Shown: in pieces, positions 1 through 9,636 of the stretch | Position numbering within the stretch: position 1 is the first letter of the stretch | Layout: each line of letters begins with the position of its first letter | Source of the DNA: Rhodosalinus sp041365695 | GTDB taxonomy: Bacteria; Pseudomonadota; Alphaproteobacteria; Rhodobacterales; Rhodobacteraceae | Length of the DNA stretch: 64,000 bases | Direction: 5' to 3' | NCBI RefSeq assembly: GCF_041365695.1 | Contig: NZ_JBGFSJ010000004.1 | Location: 62,001 to 126,000, forward strand | Translations under genes and position numbers: made by a program | Notes under the pieces: model-generated | Database searches by the model: none | What the model saw: the letters and a program-made list of their open reading frames with translations, nothing else | What the model was told of the DNA's origin: nothing

Positions 1-2
1 GC

Positions 3-335
3 GTCCTCGCGACCGGCTTCTTTCTCGTCACCCTGTTGCCCGGTCTCGCCGCCGGCTGGCGACGGATGCATGACAGCGGGCGCTCGGGCCTGCACCTTCT
101 CTACCCGCTCATCGTGATGGTGGGCATCGGCGGCTTCGCGAGCGTGGTGTCCGGCCTCGACGCGGTGCTTGCCGGCGATCTGCGCGCGATCCTTTTCGGG
201 GCGAGCGCGATCGTCATGCATGTCGCCTTCCTGATCTTCCTGATTTCCCCCCTCATCGTCGTCTACTGGCTGACCCGGCCGTCCGAGCCCGGCTCCAACC
301 GCTTCGGCCCCAACCCACAAGAGGTGCGCCCATGA
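3..335 (+). CDS. DUF805 family membrane protein, C-terminal part
   Basis: The reading frame is open from the left edge, so the N-terminus lies outside the window; 110 residues are visible. The stretch RRMHDSGRSG is the hallmark of DUF805 proteins (usually RRxHDxGRSG), and two to three hydrophobic segments follow, ending in a polar tail. DUF805 members are small inner-membrane proteins of unknown function. The stop codon overlaps the sucA start in an ATGA arrangement, so the two genes are probably co-transcribed and translationally coupled. The family call is secure; nothing in the sequence shows a role in the TCA cycle. Confidence 0.8.
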   Translation, partial: VLATGFFLVTLLPGLAAGWRRMHDSGRSGLHLLYPLIVMVGIGGFASVVSGLDAVLAGDLRAILFGASAIVMHVAFLIFLISPLIVVYWLTRPSEPGSNRFGPNPQEVRP

Positions 336-3301
336 CCGAGCAAAGCCCGAACGATCTCTTCAAGGCCTCGAGCTTCATGCAGGGGCAGAACGCCGAGTAT
401 CTCGAACAGCTCTACGCGCGCTACGCCGAGGATCCCGGCGCGGTGGACGAAGCGTGGGCCGCGTTCTTCCGCGAGCTCGGCGACCCCGAGGCCGAGGTGC
501 GCCGCGAGGCGCAGGGCCCGTCCTGGGCGCGCCCCGACTGGCCGCCCACGCCGTCGGACGAGCTGACCCACGCCTTCGACGGGCAGTGGCCGGAGGCCAC
601 GGCGCGCGCGGAGGCAGAGGCCGCCGGCGGCAAGATCCGCGATAAGGCCGAGGCGCATGGCGTGGAGGTCACCGACGACCAGGTGCAGCGCGCCGTACTC
701 GACTCGGTGCGCGCGCTCATGCTGATCCGCGCCTACCGTATCCGCGGGCATCTGGCCGCCGATCTCGACCCTCTCGGCCTGCGCGCCAAGACCGACCACC
801 CGGAACTCGACCCCCGGACCTACGGTTTCACCGAGGCCGACATGGACCGGCCGATCTTCATCGACAACGTGCTGGGGCTGGAGATCGCCTCGATCCGCGA
901 GATCCTCGACATCGTGAAGCGGACCTACTGCGGCACCTTCGCGCTGCAGTACATGCACATCTCCAACCCCGAGCAATCCGCCTGGCTGAAGGAGCGCATC
1001 GAGGGCTACGGCAAGGAGGTCAAGTTCACCCGCGAAGGCCGGCGCGCGATCCTGAACAAGCTCGTCGAGGCCGAGGGCTTCGAGAAGTTCCTGCACGTCA
1101 AGTACATGGGCACCAAGCGCTTCGGCCTCGACGGCGGCGAGGCGGTAATCCCGGCGATGGAGCAGATCATCAAGCGCGGCGGCGCGCTGGGCTTGAAGGA
1201 GGTCGTCATCGGCATGCCCCACCGCGGGCGGCTGTCGGTGCTGGCCAACGTGATGGGCAAGCCCTACCGCGCCATCTTCAACGAGTTCCAGGGCGGCAGC
1301 TTCAAGCCCGAGGAGGTGGACGGCTCGGGCGACGTGAAATACCACCTCGGCGCTTCGTCCGACCGCGAATTCGACGGCAACTCGGTGCACCTGTCGCTGA
1401 CGGCGAACCCCTCGCATCTGGAGGCCGTGAACCCGGTGGTGCTGGGCAAGGCGCGCGCCAAGCAGGACCAGCTCAACGACGCCGAGCGCCGCAAGGTGCT
1501 GCCGGTGCTGCTCCACGGCGACGCGGCCTTTGCCGGACAAGGCGTCGTGGCCGAATGCTTCGGGCTTTCCGGCCTCAAGGGGCATCGTACCGGCGGCACC
1601 ATGCATATCGTCGTGAACAACCAGATCGGCTTCACCACGGCGCCGCATTATTCGCGCTCTTCGCCCTACCCCACCGACATCGCGCTGATGGTCGAGGCGC
1701 CCATATTCCACGTCAACGGCGACGACCCCGAGGCGGTGGTGCACGCCGCCAAGGTCGCCACCGAGTTCCGCCAGAAGTTCGGCAAGGACGTTGTCATCGA
1801 CGTGATCTGCTACCGGCGCTTCGGCCACAACGAGGGCGACGAGCCCATGTTCACCAACCCGCTGATGTACAAGGAGATCAAGCAGCACAAGACCACGCTG
1901 TCGCTCTACACCGAACGGCTGGTGCGGGACGGCCTGATCCCCGAGGGCGAGGTCGAGGACATGAAGGCGCAGTTCCAGTCGCTGCTCGCCGACGAGTTCG
2001 AGGCCGGCAAGACCTACCGCCCGAACAAGGCCGACTGGCTGGACGGCCGCTGGTCGCACCTCGACCGCGAGGGCAAGGAATACCAGCGCGGCGACACCGC
2101 GATCTCCGAGAAAACGCTGGAGGACGTGGGCGTCGCGCTCACCCGCGTGCCCGAGGGCTTCAACCTCCACAAGACCGTGGGGCGCCTTCTCGAGCACAAG
2201 AAGCAGATGTTCGAGACAGGCACGGGCTTCGACTGGGCGACGGCCGAGGCGATCGCCTTCGGCTCGCTTCTCCTCGAGGGCTACCCGGTCCGCCTGTCGG
2301 GGCAGGACAGCACGCGGGGCACCTTCAGCCAGCGTCACTCCGCGCTCGTCGATCAGGACACCGAAGAGCGCCATTACCCGCTCAACGCCATTCGCGAGGG
2401 CCAGGCCCGCTACGACGTCATCGACTCCATGCTGTCGGAATACGCGGTGCTCGGCTTCGAATACGGCTTCAGCCTGGCCGAGCCCAACGCGCTGACGCTG
2501 TGGGAGGCGCAGTTCGGCGACTTCGCCAACGGCGCGCAGATCATGTTCGACCAGTTCATCTCGTCGGGCGAGTCGAAGTGGCTGCGCATGTCGGGGCTCG
2601 TCTGCCTCTTGCCGCACGGCTATGAGGGCCAGGGCCCCGAGCACTCCTCGGCGCGGCTCGAACGCTTCCTTCAGATGTCCGGGCAGGACAACTGGATCGT
2701 GGCCAACTGCACGACGCCGGCCAACTACTTCCACATCCTGCGCCGCCAGCTGCACCGAAGCTTTCGCAAGCCGCTCATCCTGATGACGCCGAAATCGCTG
2801 CTGCGGCACAAGCTCGCCGTGTCGGATGCCGAGCAGTTCGTCACCGGCTCCAGCTTCCACCGCGTGCTCTGGGACGATGCCGAGAAGGGCAACTCCGACA
2901 CCCGGCTCAAGCCCGACGCCAAGATCCGCCGCGTGGTGATGTGCTCGGGCAAGGTCTATTACGACCTGCTGGAAGAGCGCGACGCGCGCGGCATCGACGA
3001 CATCTACCTGCTGCGGGTGGAGCAGTTCTATCCGTTCCCGGCGATCTCGGTGGTGAAGGAGCTCGAGCGCTTCAAGCAGGCCGAGATCCTCTGGTGCCAG
3101 GAGGAGCCGAAGAACCAGGGGGCCTGGACCTTCATGGAACCCAACCTCGAATGGGTTCTGGGGCGCATCGGCGCCGAGCACGGGCGCCCGCGCTATGTCG
3201 GCCGCCCCGCGAGCGCCTCGCCCGCCACCGGGCTCGCCTCGCAGCACAAGAAACAGCAGGAGGCGCTCGTCGACGAGGCGCTCTCCATCGAAGGAAAGTG
3301 A
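332..3301 (+). CDS. sucA: 2-oxoglutarate dehydrogenase E1 component
   Basis: Thiamine-diphosphate-dependent E1 subunit (989 aa) of the cytoplasmic 2-oxoglutarate dehydrogenase complex. It decarboxylates 2-oxoglutarate and transfers the succinyl group to lipoate on E2. The N-terminal E1 extension (SSFMQGQNAEYLEQLY) is followed by the ThDP region with HGDAAFAGQG and VVNNQIGFTT, then the transketolase-like pyrimidine domain (GQDSTRGTFSQRH) and the C-terminal domain (CSGKVYYDLLEERDARG, QEEPKNQGAW). The length is normal for OdhA/SucA. The start is the ATG overlapping the DUF805 stop. sucB follows after 7 bp, and lipoamide dehydrogenase lies 2.4 kb downstream in the same direction. There is no sign of truncation. 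Confidence 0.98.
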   Translation: MTEQSPNDLFKASSFMQGQNAEYLEQLYARYAEDPGAVDEAWAAFFRELGDPEAEVRREAQGPSWARPDWPPTPSDELTHAFDGQWPEATARAEAEAAGGKIRDKAEAHGVEVTDDQVQRAVLDSVRALMLIRAYRIRGHLAADLDPLGLRAKTDHPELDPRTYGFTEADMDRPIFIDNVLGLEIASIREILDIVKRTYCGTFALQYMHISNPEQSAWLKERIEGYGKEVKFTREGRRAILNKLVEAEGFEKFLHVKYMGTKRFGLDGGEAVIPAMEQIIKRGGALGLKEVVIGMPHRGRLSVLANVMGKPYRAIFNEFQGGSFKPEEVDGSGDVKYHLGASSDREFDGNSVHLSLTANPSHLEAVNPVVLGKARAKQDQLNDAERRKVLPVLLHGDAAFAGQGVVAECFGLSGLKGHRTGGTMHIVVNNQIGFTTAPHYSRSSPYPTDIALMVEAPIFHVNGDDPEAVVHAAKVATEFRQKFGKDVVIDVICYRRFGHNEGDEPMFTNPLMYKEIKQHKTTLSLYTERLVRDGLIPEGEVEDMKAQFQSLLADEFEAGKTYRPNKADWLDGRWSHLDREGKEYQRGDTAISEKTLEDVGVALTRVPEGFNLHKTVGRLLEHKKQMFETGTGFDWATAEAIAFGSLLLEGYPVRLSGQDSTRGTFSQRHSALVDQDTEERHYPLNAIREGQARYDVIDSMLSEYAVLGFEYGFSLAEPNALTLWEAQFGDFANGAQIMFDQFISSGESKWLRMSGLVCLLPHGYEGQGPEHSSARLERFLQMSGQDNWIVANCTTPANYFHILRRQLHRSFRKPLILMTPKSLLRHKLAVSDAEQFVTGSSFHRVLWDDAEKGNSDTRLKPDAKIRRVVMCSGKVYYDLLEERDARGIDDIYLLRVEQFYPFPAISVVKELERFKQAEILWCQEEPKNQGAWTFMEPNLEWVLGRIGAEHGRPRYVGRPASASPATGLASQHKKQQEALVDEALSIEGK

Positions 3302-3308
3302 GATAAAG

Positions 3309-4886
<1,578 letters not shown>

Positions 4887-5193
4887 GCGGGCCTTGCGTG
4901 TCCGTCGCAAAGATCATCGCCCGCGTGCACGGGGCGTCGCGGCGCGCGGGCAGCCGTCCCCACGGCCCCGCCACCGCGTTGCCGGCCTGCAGCGCCCGCG
5001 CAGGGACGGACACACGGATTTCCAATCTGACGGTTTTGAAAACGCGCATGTTCAGCTTTACCGGAACAATGGCTAGGGTATTCGGGGCGCCCGTCATATC
5101 CCCGGTCACCACGCGTCCTCGGCCCGCTGCGCCGCCCCCGCAGTGGCCGGACGCGCTATCGGCCACGTCGTCGATCACCAAGGCAGAGATTCC
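4887..5193. other. 307-bp stretch without a convincing gene
   Basis: Two short reading frames starting near 4894 and 4898 read as low-complexity Arg/Ala/Pro sequence with no recognisable domain, and their codon use does not look coding. The middle (about 5010-5085) is clearly poorer in GC than its surroundings and holds the palindrome GTTTTGAAAAC at 5033-5043, so it may contain the promoter of the MAPEG gene. I cannot assign -35 and -10 boxes with confidence. Confidence 0.4.
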
Positions 5194-5583
5194 ATGACCC
5201 CCGAACTCACCGCCCTCGCCCTCGCCGTGCTGCTGCAGGCCGGGCAGCTCGCGCTCTACTCCGTGCTCGGCCAGAAGGTGGCCGGCCCCCGCGCCGCGAT
5301 GAGTCCGCGCGACGAAGCGATTGCGCTGCCCGGCATGGCCGGGCGGGCCAAGCGCGCGCTCGACAACCACTTCGAGGGGCTGATCCTCTTCACAGCAGCC
5401 GTGGCGATCGTCACGCTGTCGCAGCAATCCAGCCCCGTCACCGCCGCCTGCGCCTGGATCTACCTCGCCGCGCGCCTTCTCTACGTGCCCGCCTACCTCT
5501 TCGGCTGGGTGCCGGGCCGCTCGCTCATCTGGGCGGCGGGCTTCCTCGCCACCCTGGTGATGATCCTCGCGGCGCTCCTGTGA
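5194..5583 (+). CDS. MAPEG family membrane protein
   Basis: A 129-residue integral membrane protein with about four hydrophobic segments. It belongs to the MAPEG superfamily (membrane-associated proteins in eicosanoid and glutathione metabolism), as shown by the AxRAxxNHFEGLxLF-like stretch GRAKRALDNHFEGLILF and the later AARLLYVPAYLFG. The bacterial members have no settled substrate. The start is the ATG at 5194, directly before the first hydrophobic segment; upstream in-frame codons are low-complexity. It sits between sucB and lpd but is not an obvious part of the enzyme complex. Confidence 0.85.
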   Translation: MTPELTALALAVLLQAGQLALYSVLGQKVAGPRAAMSPRDEAIALPGMAGRAKRALDNHFEGLILFTAAVAIVTLSQQSSPVTAACAWIYLAARLLYVPAYLFGWVPGRSLIWAAGFLATLVMILAALL

Positions 5584-5660
5584 CTTCTTCTTGGTTCAAA
5601 TACTCCGGGGGGTGAGGCGGCGCAGGCCGCCGAGGGGGGCAGCGCCCCCCTCCTCCGCCA
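5584..5660. repeat. intergenic element with a strong hairpin before lpd
   Basis: The spacer begins with TTCTTCTTGGTTCAAATACT, followed by a G-run. It then holds a hairpin of GGCGGC/GCCGCC type and a perfect 9-bp stem GAGGGGGGC (5632-5640), loop AGC, GCCCCCCTC (5644-5652). There is no T-tract after the stem, so it is not a classical intrinsic terminator. From memory, spacers with this composition (an AAATACTCC-like stretch and then GC-rich hairpins) recur in Rhodobacteraceae genomes. Only this copy was noticed in the window, so the repeat status is inference. Confidence 0.45.
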
Positions 5661-5681
5661 GAAAGGGAAAGGACTGACCCA

Positions 5682-7070
5682 ATGGCCTCCTACGACGTGA
5701 TCGTTATCGGCTCCGGACCCGGCGGCTACGTGGCCGCCATCCGCTGCGCGCAGCTGGGCTTCAAGACCGCCTGCGTGGAAGGGCGCGAGACGTTGGGCGG
5801 GACATGCCTCAACGTGGGCTGCATCCCCTCCAAGGCGCTGCTGCACGCCACCCACCAGCTTCACGAGGCCGAGCACAATTTCGAGAAGATGGGCCTCAAG
5901 GTCGGCGCGCCCAAGGTCGATTGGAAAGCGATGCTCGCCTACAAGGACGACACGATCGCGCAGAACACCAAGGGCATCGAGTATCTTTTCAAGAAGAACA
6001 AGATCGACTGGCTCAAGGGCTGGGGCGCGATCCCCGCGCCCGGCAAGGTGACGGTGGGCGGGGAGACGCATGAGGCGAAGAACATCATCGTCGCGACGGG
6101 ATCCGAGGCCTCCGGCCTGCCCGGCGTCGAGATCGACGAGACCGTGGTCGTCACCTCCACCGGCGCGCTCGAGCTTTCCAGGATCCCGAAAAGGATGGCG
6201 GTGATCGGCGGCGGGGTGATCGGGCTCGAGCTCGGCTCCGTCTACGCGCGCCTCGGCGCGCAGGTCACGGTCGTGGAATACCTCGACCACATCACGCCCG
6301 GAATGGACGCCGAGGTGCAGAAGGGCTTCCAGCGCCTGCTGAAGAAACAGGGTCTGGACTTCGTCATGGGGGCCGCCGTCCAGTCCGTGGAGGCGCTCAA
6401 GACCAAGGCCAAGGTCCACTACAAGCTCCGCAAGGACGAGAGCGAGGCGACCCTCGACGCCGATGTCGTTCTGGTGGCGACGGGCCGCAAACCCTTCACC
6501 GACGGCGTCGGCCTCGAGGCGCTCGGAGTCGAGATGACCGAGCGCGGCCAGGTGAAGACGGACGGCCACTGGCGCACGAACGTCGACGGGGTCTACGCCA
6601 TCGGCGACTGCATCGCGGGGCCGATGCTGGCCCACAAGGCCGAGGACGAGGGCATGGCCTGCGCCGAGGTGATCGCCGGCAAAGCCGGGCACGTCAACTA
6701 CAGCGTGATCCCGTCGGTGATCTACACCCATCCCGAGGTCGCCGCTGTCGGCGAAACCGAGGAGACCCTCAAGGAGCAGGGCCGCGCCTACAAGGCGGGC
6801 AAGTTCAACTTCATGGGCAACGGCCGCGCCAAGGCCAACTTCGCCGCCGACGGCTTCGTGAAGATCCTCGCGGACAAGAAGACCGACCGCATCCTCGGCG
6901 CGCACATCATCGGCCCGATGGCCGGCGACCTGATCCACGAGATCTGCGTGGCGATGGAATTCGGCGCCAGCGCCGAGGATCTCGCGCTGACCTGCCACGC
7001 GCACCCGACCTATTCCGAGGCGGTGCGCGAGGCGGCGTTGGCCTGCGGCGATGGTCCGATCCACGCCTGA
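5682..7070 (+). CDS. lpd: dihydrolipoamide dehydrogenase (E3)
   Basis: FAD-dependent disulfide reductase (462 aa) that reoxidises dihydrolipoamide of E2 with NAD+. The N-terminal GSGPGGYVAA FAD motif is followed by the redox-active disulfide in GGTCLNVGCIPSK (Cys42 and Cys47). The NAD-binding motif is AVIGGGVIGLELGS, the second FAD motif is YAIGDC, and the C-terminal dimerisation domain carries the catalytic His-Glu pair in HAHPTYSEAV. The length is typical. Being downstream of sucAB in the same direction, it is the E3 of the 2-oxoglutarate dehydrogenase complex, though the same protein may serve other lipoate complexes. Confidence 0.97.
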   Translation: MASYDVIVIGSGPGGYVAAIRCAQLGFKTACVEGRETLGGTCLNVGCIPSKALLHATHQLHEAEHNFEKMGLKVGAPKVDWKAMLAYKDDTIAQNTKGIEYLFKKNKIDWLKGWGAIPAPGKVTVGGETHEAKNIIVATGSEASGLPGVEIDETVVVTSTGALELSRIPKRMAVIGGGVIGLELGSVYARLGAQVTVVEYLDHITPGMDAEVQKGFQRLLKKQGLDFVMGAAVQSVEALKTKAKVHYKLRKDESEATLDADVVLVATGRKPFTDGVGLEALGVEMTERGQVKTDGHWRTNVDGVYAIGDCIAGPMLAHKAEDEGMACAEVIAGKAGHVNYSVIPSVIYTHPEVAAVGETEETLKEQGRAYKAGKFNFMGNGRAKANFAADGFVKILADKKTDRILGAHIIGPMAGDLIHEICVAMEFGASAEDLALTCHAHPTYSEAVREAALACGDGPIHA

Positions 7071-7074
7071 CCGC

Positions 7075-7087
7075 GGGGGGGGGGGGG
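7075..7087. repeat. run of 13 G in the lpd-plsC gap
   Basis: An uninterrupted G13 tract lies in the 51-bp spacer between the convergent lpd and plsC genes, followed by CC and another G run. It is outside both coding regions. Its exact length may be unreliable in the assembly. Confidence 0.9.
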
Positions 7088-7121
7088 CCGGGGGACGTCG
7101 CGCACCCCCGGCAGGATCCGC

Positions 7122-7874
7122 TCAGCTCTCTTCCGCGCTCTCCCGCCCCGGCGGGCGCGGATCGAAACCGGCCTCGGCCATCAACGCGTCCGACCGCGTT
7201 TCCACGACCTGCTCGAGGCGTGCCATGAAGGTTTCGGCGGGCAGTCCCGGCGGGATCGGCTCGAGGAACTCGACCACGGCGAGGCCGGGCTTGCGCAGGA
7301 TGCCCTTGCGCGGCCAGAAGACGCCGACATTGGTCGCGGCCGGCACGCAGGGCTGCCCCGTCTCCTCGTAGAGCACCGCCGTCCCGATCTTGTAGGGCGC
7401 CTTCACCCCCGGCGCGACCCGCGTGCCCTGGGGATAGATGATGAGCTGTCCCGGCGGCGCGTCGCCGTGGCGGACTCCCTCGACCATCTGGCGCATCGCC
7501 GCGCGCCGGCGGCCGCGATCCACGGCCACGCACCCGATGCGCTTGGCGTACCAGCCCAGGATCGGCGCGCGCCCGAGTTCCTTCTTCATGATGAACTTCG
7601 GCCGTGGCACGTCGCTGACGATGAGGATGATGTCGAGGAAGCTCTGGTGCTTGGAGCCGATCAGCACCTCCTCCACCGGGACCCGTCCGCGGACCTCCGT
7701 GCGCAGCCCCACCATCCAGCGCGCCGTCCAGCGGACATAGCGGCAATAGGTGCGGACGCCGGCATAGGCGCCGCGCCGGTCGAAGATCGCCCAGGGCGTG
7801 AAGAACACGGCCATGATCGCCATCATGGCGTACATCTGCCCGACGAAAAGCACCGAGCGCGCCCAGCGCAGCAT
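7122..7874 (-). CDS. plsC: 1-acyl-sn-glycerol-3-phosphate acyltransferase (PlsC family)
   Basis: Membrane-bound lysophosphatidic acid acyltransferase family protein (250 aa) of phospholipid synthesis. There is an N-terminal membrane segment (about residues 5-30). The HX4D catalytic motif is at His76-Asp81 (KHQSFLD), and acceptor-binding block II follows (KELGRAPILGW). Block III reads YPQGTR where most family members have a PEGTR-type sequence, so the usual Glu is Gln. The start overlaps the ftsX stop by one base (TGATG), making it the last gene of an ftsE-ftsX-plsC operon. Family membership is clear; whether it is the main LPA acyltransferase cannot be seen. Confidence 0.88.
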   Translation of the reverse strand: MLRWARSVLFVGQMYAMMAIMAVFFTPWAIFDRRGAYAGVRTYCRYVRWTARWMVGLRTEVRGRVPVEEVLIGSKHQSFLDIILIVSDVPRPKFIMKKELGRAPILGWYAKRIGCVAVDRGRRRAAMRQMVEGVRHGDAPPGQLIIYPQGTRVAPGVKAPYKIGTAVLYEETGQPCVPAATNVGVFWPRKGILRKPGLAVVEFLEPIPPGLPAETFMARLEQVVETRSDALMAEAGFDPRPPGRESAEES

Positions 7875-8770
7875 CAGGTCAGCGCCCTGAGCGTGCGCCC
7901 GGCCGCCGCGCGCGTCGCCCAGAACGCCACGACCGCCGCGAGAGGCGGCACGAGAAGCGGCGCAAGCCAGTGCCAGCCCCGAAAGCCGAGCCCCGTGAGG
8001 AAACTGTCCTCACCGCTGCCGCCGCCCGGCAGCGCCGCCACCGCGATCATGCCGAACGCCGTTCCCACGGCCGCGCCGGTGAGCGTGCGGAGCGTGAAGC
8101 GGCGCACGAAGGCGCGCGCGATGTAGACGTCGCGCGCGCCGACGAGCCGCAGCACCGCGATCACCTGCGCGTTGGCCGCCAGCGCTGCCTGCGCGGCCAG
8201 GGTGATCATCGCCGCCACCGCCGCGCCGATGAGCGCGATCGAGACCCAGCCCAGAAGGCGCAGACGGTCGGCCGCCTGCACCAGCGGACGGCGCCAGCGG
8301 GTGTGATCGTCGAGGACCGCCCCCGGCACCTCCGCCGCGAGACGCAGTCGAAGCCCCGCCGCGTCGTAGCCCTCTTCGGTCTCGATGATCTCGATGAGCT
8401 GCGGCACCGGCAGCGTGTCGAGCGGAAGGTCCGGCCCGAGCCAGGGCTCCAGCAGCGCGCGCTGCTCTTCCGGCGCCAGCGCGCGTGCCCCGGCGACCCC
8501 CGGCGTCGTCTCCAGCAGCCGCAGCGCCGCGCGCGTCTGTTCCGCCATCTGCCCCTCGGGCGCCGAGATGCGCAGCGTGGCCGAACGGGCGAGTTCCTCG
8601 CCCCAGCGGTCGGCGAGGCGCCCAGCGGCGAGCGACAGCGCCAGCGCGAAGACCGCCAGAAAGGCCATGGCCGCGGCGGTGAAGACGGTCAGCCGCGCGG
8701 TGATCCCGGTGGGCGGGACCACCCGGTCGGCCTGCGTGTCCCCGCGCAGCAGCGTGACCGCGCCCCTCAC
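7874..8770 (-). CDS. ftsX: cell division ABC transporter permease FtsX
   Basis: Integral membrane partner of FtsE (298 aa). It has a short cytoplasmic N-terminus and a first membrane segment at about residues 24-46. A periplasmic domain of roughly 120 residues follows, and then three more membrane segments in the FtsX/MacB permease-domain arrangement. In other bacteria FtsEX couples the cytoplasmic ATPase to periplasmic murein hydrolase activation at the septum. I chose the GTG at 8770 because it overlaps the ftsE stop (GTGA) and leaves a sensible cytoplasmic N-terminus. A longer in-frame reading runs antisense-free but through ftsE and is not credible. Confidence 0.9.
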   Translation of the reverse strand: MRGAVTLLRGDTQADRVVPPTGITARLTVFTAAAMAFLAVFALALSLAAGRLADRWGEELARSATLRISAPEGQMAEQTRAALRLLETTPGVAGARALAPEEQRALLEPWLGPDLPLDTLPVPQLIEIIETEEGYDAAGLRLRLAAEVPGAVLDDHTRWRRPLVQAADRLRLLGWVSIALIGAAVAAMITLAAQAALAANAQVIAVLRLVGARDVYIARAFVRRFTLRTLTGAAVGTAFGMIAVAALPGGGSGEDSFLTGLGFRGWHWLAPLLVPPLAAVVAFWATRAAAGRTLRALT

Positions 8771-9444
8771 AGATCGGCCCCCGCCGCCTGCAACCGGCCA
8801 CCGGCGATCCGGACGACGCGCGCCTGCACATGGTGTTTCGCGGCGCGGATGAGCGCAAGGTCGTGGGTGGCGACCATGACCGCCTTGCCGAGCCGGTTGA
8901 GCTCCACCAGAAGCTGAAGAAGCCGTTCCGACATTTCCCAGTCCACGTTGCCCGTCGGCTCGTCGGCAAGGATCACGTCCGGCGACATGATGACCGCGCG
9001 GGCGAGCGCGGCGCGCTGGCGTTCCCCGCCGGAGAGTTCGGGCGGCAGCGCCGTGGCGCGCTCCGTCAGGCCCACCCAGTTCAGCAGTTCGTGCAAGTCC
9101 TGTTGTGCGGCACCGCCCCCCTGCCCCGACACCGTGAGCGGCAATGCCACGTTCTCCATCACGGGCAGATGGTCCAGGAACTGGCAATCCTGGTGCACCA
9201 CCCCGATGCGGCGCCGCGCCAGGGCGATGGCGTCGCGGCTCATGGCGGTCACGTCGGTCTCGAAAATCCGCAACCGGCCGGCGCTGGGCTGCAGCGCGCC
9301 GTAGCAAAGCTTCAGGAAGGTCGTCTTTCCCGCGCCCGACGGCCCGGTGAGGAAATGGAAACTGCCGGGCGTGATGGCCAGCGAGATGTCCTGCAGAAGC
9401 TCGCCGCCCCCGTAGCTGTAGCCCACACCGTCCAGCTCGATCAC
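8767..9444 (-). CDS. ftsE: cell division ATP-binding protein FtsE
   Basis: ABC-type ATPase of 225 aa. The Walker A motif is GPSGAGKTTF, the ABC signature is LSGGERQRAALARA and the Walker B with D-loop is ILADEPTGNVD; the H-loop reads VMVATHD. Size and context (immediately upstream of ftsX with a 4-bp overlap) identify it as FtsE rather than a generic ABC ATPase. It is transcribed divergently from the zinc-ribbon gene across a 192-bp gap in which I could not assign promoter boxes. Confidence 0.95.
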   Translation of the reverse strand: MIELDGVGYSYGGGELLQDISLAITPGSFHFLTGPSGAGKTTFLKLCYGALQPSAGRLRIFETDVTAMSRDAIALARRRIGVVHQDCQFLDHLPVMENVALPLTVSGQGGGAAQQDLHELLNWVGLTERATALPPELSGGERQRAALARAVIMSPDVILADEPTGNVDWEMSERLLQLLVELNRLGKAVMVATHDLALIRAAKHHVQARVVRIAGGRLQAAGADL

Positions 9445-9636
9445 CGCCGCCCCCAGTTTTCCGCCTGCCCGCAGGGGCCATGTTGTGCCTCAGCACCGGT
9501 CGGGTTGCAATCGCCGGCTGCGCGGGCGAATGGGCTTTCGCGGCCTCGCACCAGCCGGTAACTTCATGCGCGGTGGGCTTGGGGAAAGGGCCGTTCCGGC
9601 GCGACGCGCCGGCTGGTTGGTCCGAGAGGAGTGGCG

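Noticed and set aside
4898..5197. A 99-codon frame between sucB and the MAPEG gene
   Set aside because: No recognisable domain, biased toward Arg/Ala/Pro/Thr, and no good ribosome binding site; treated as non-coding.
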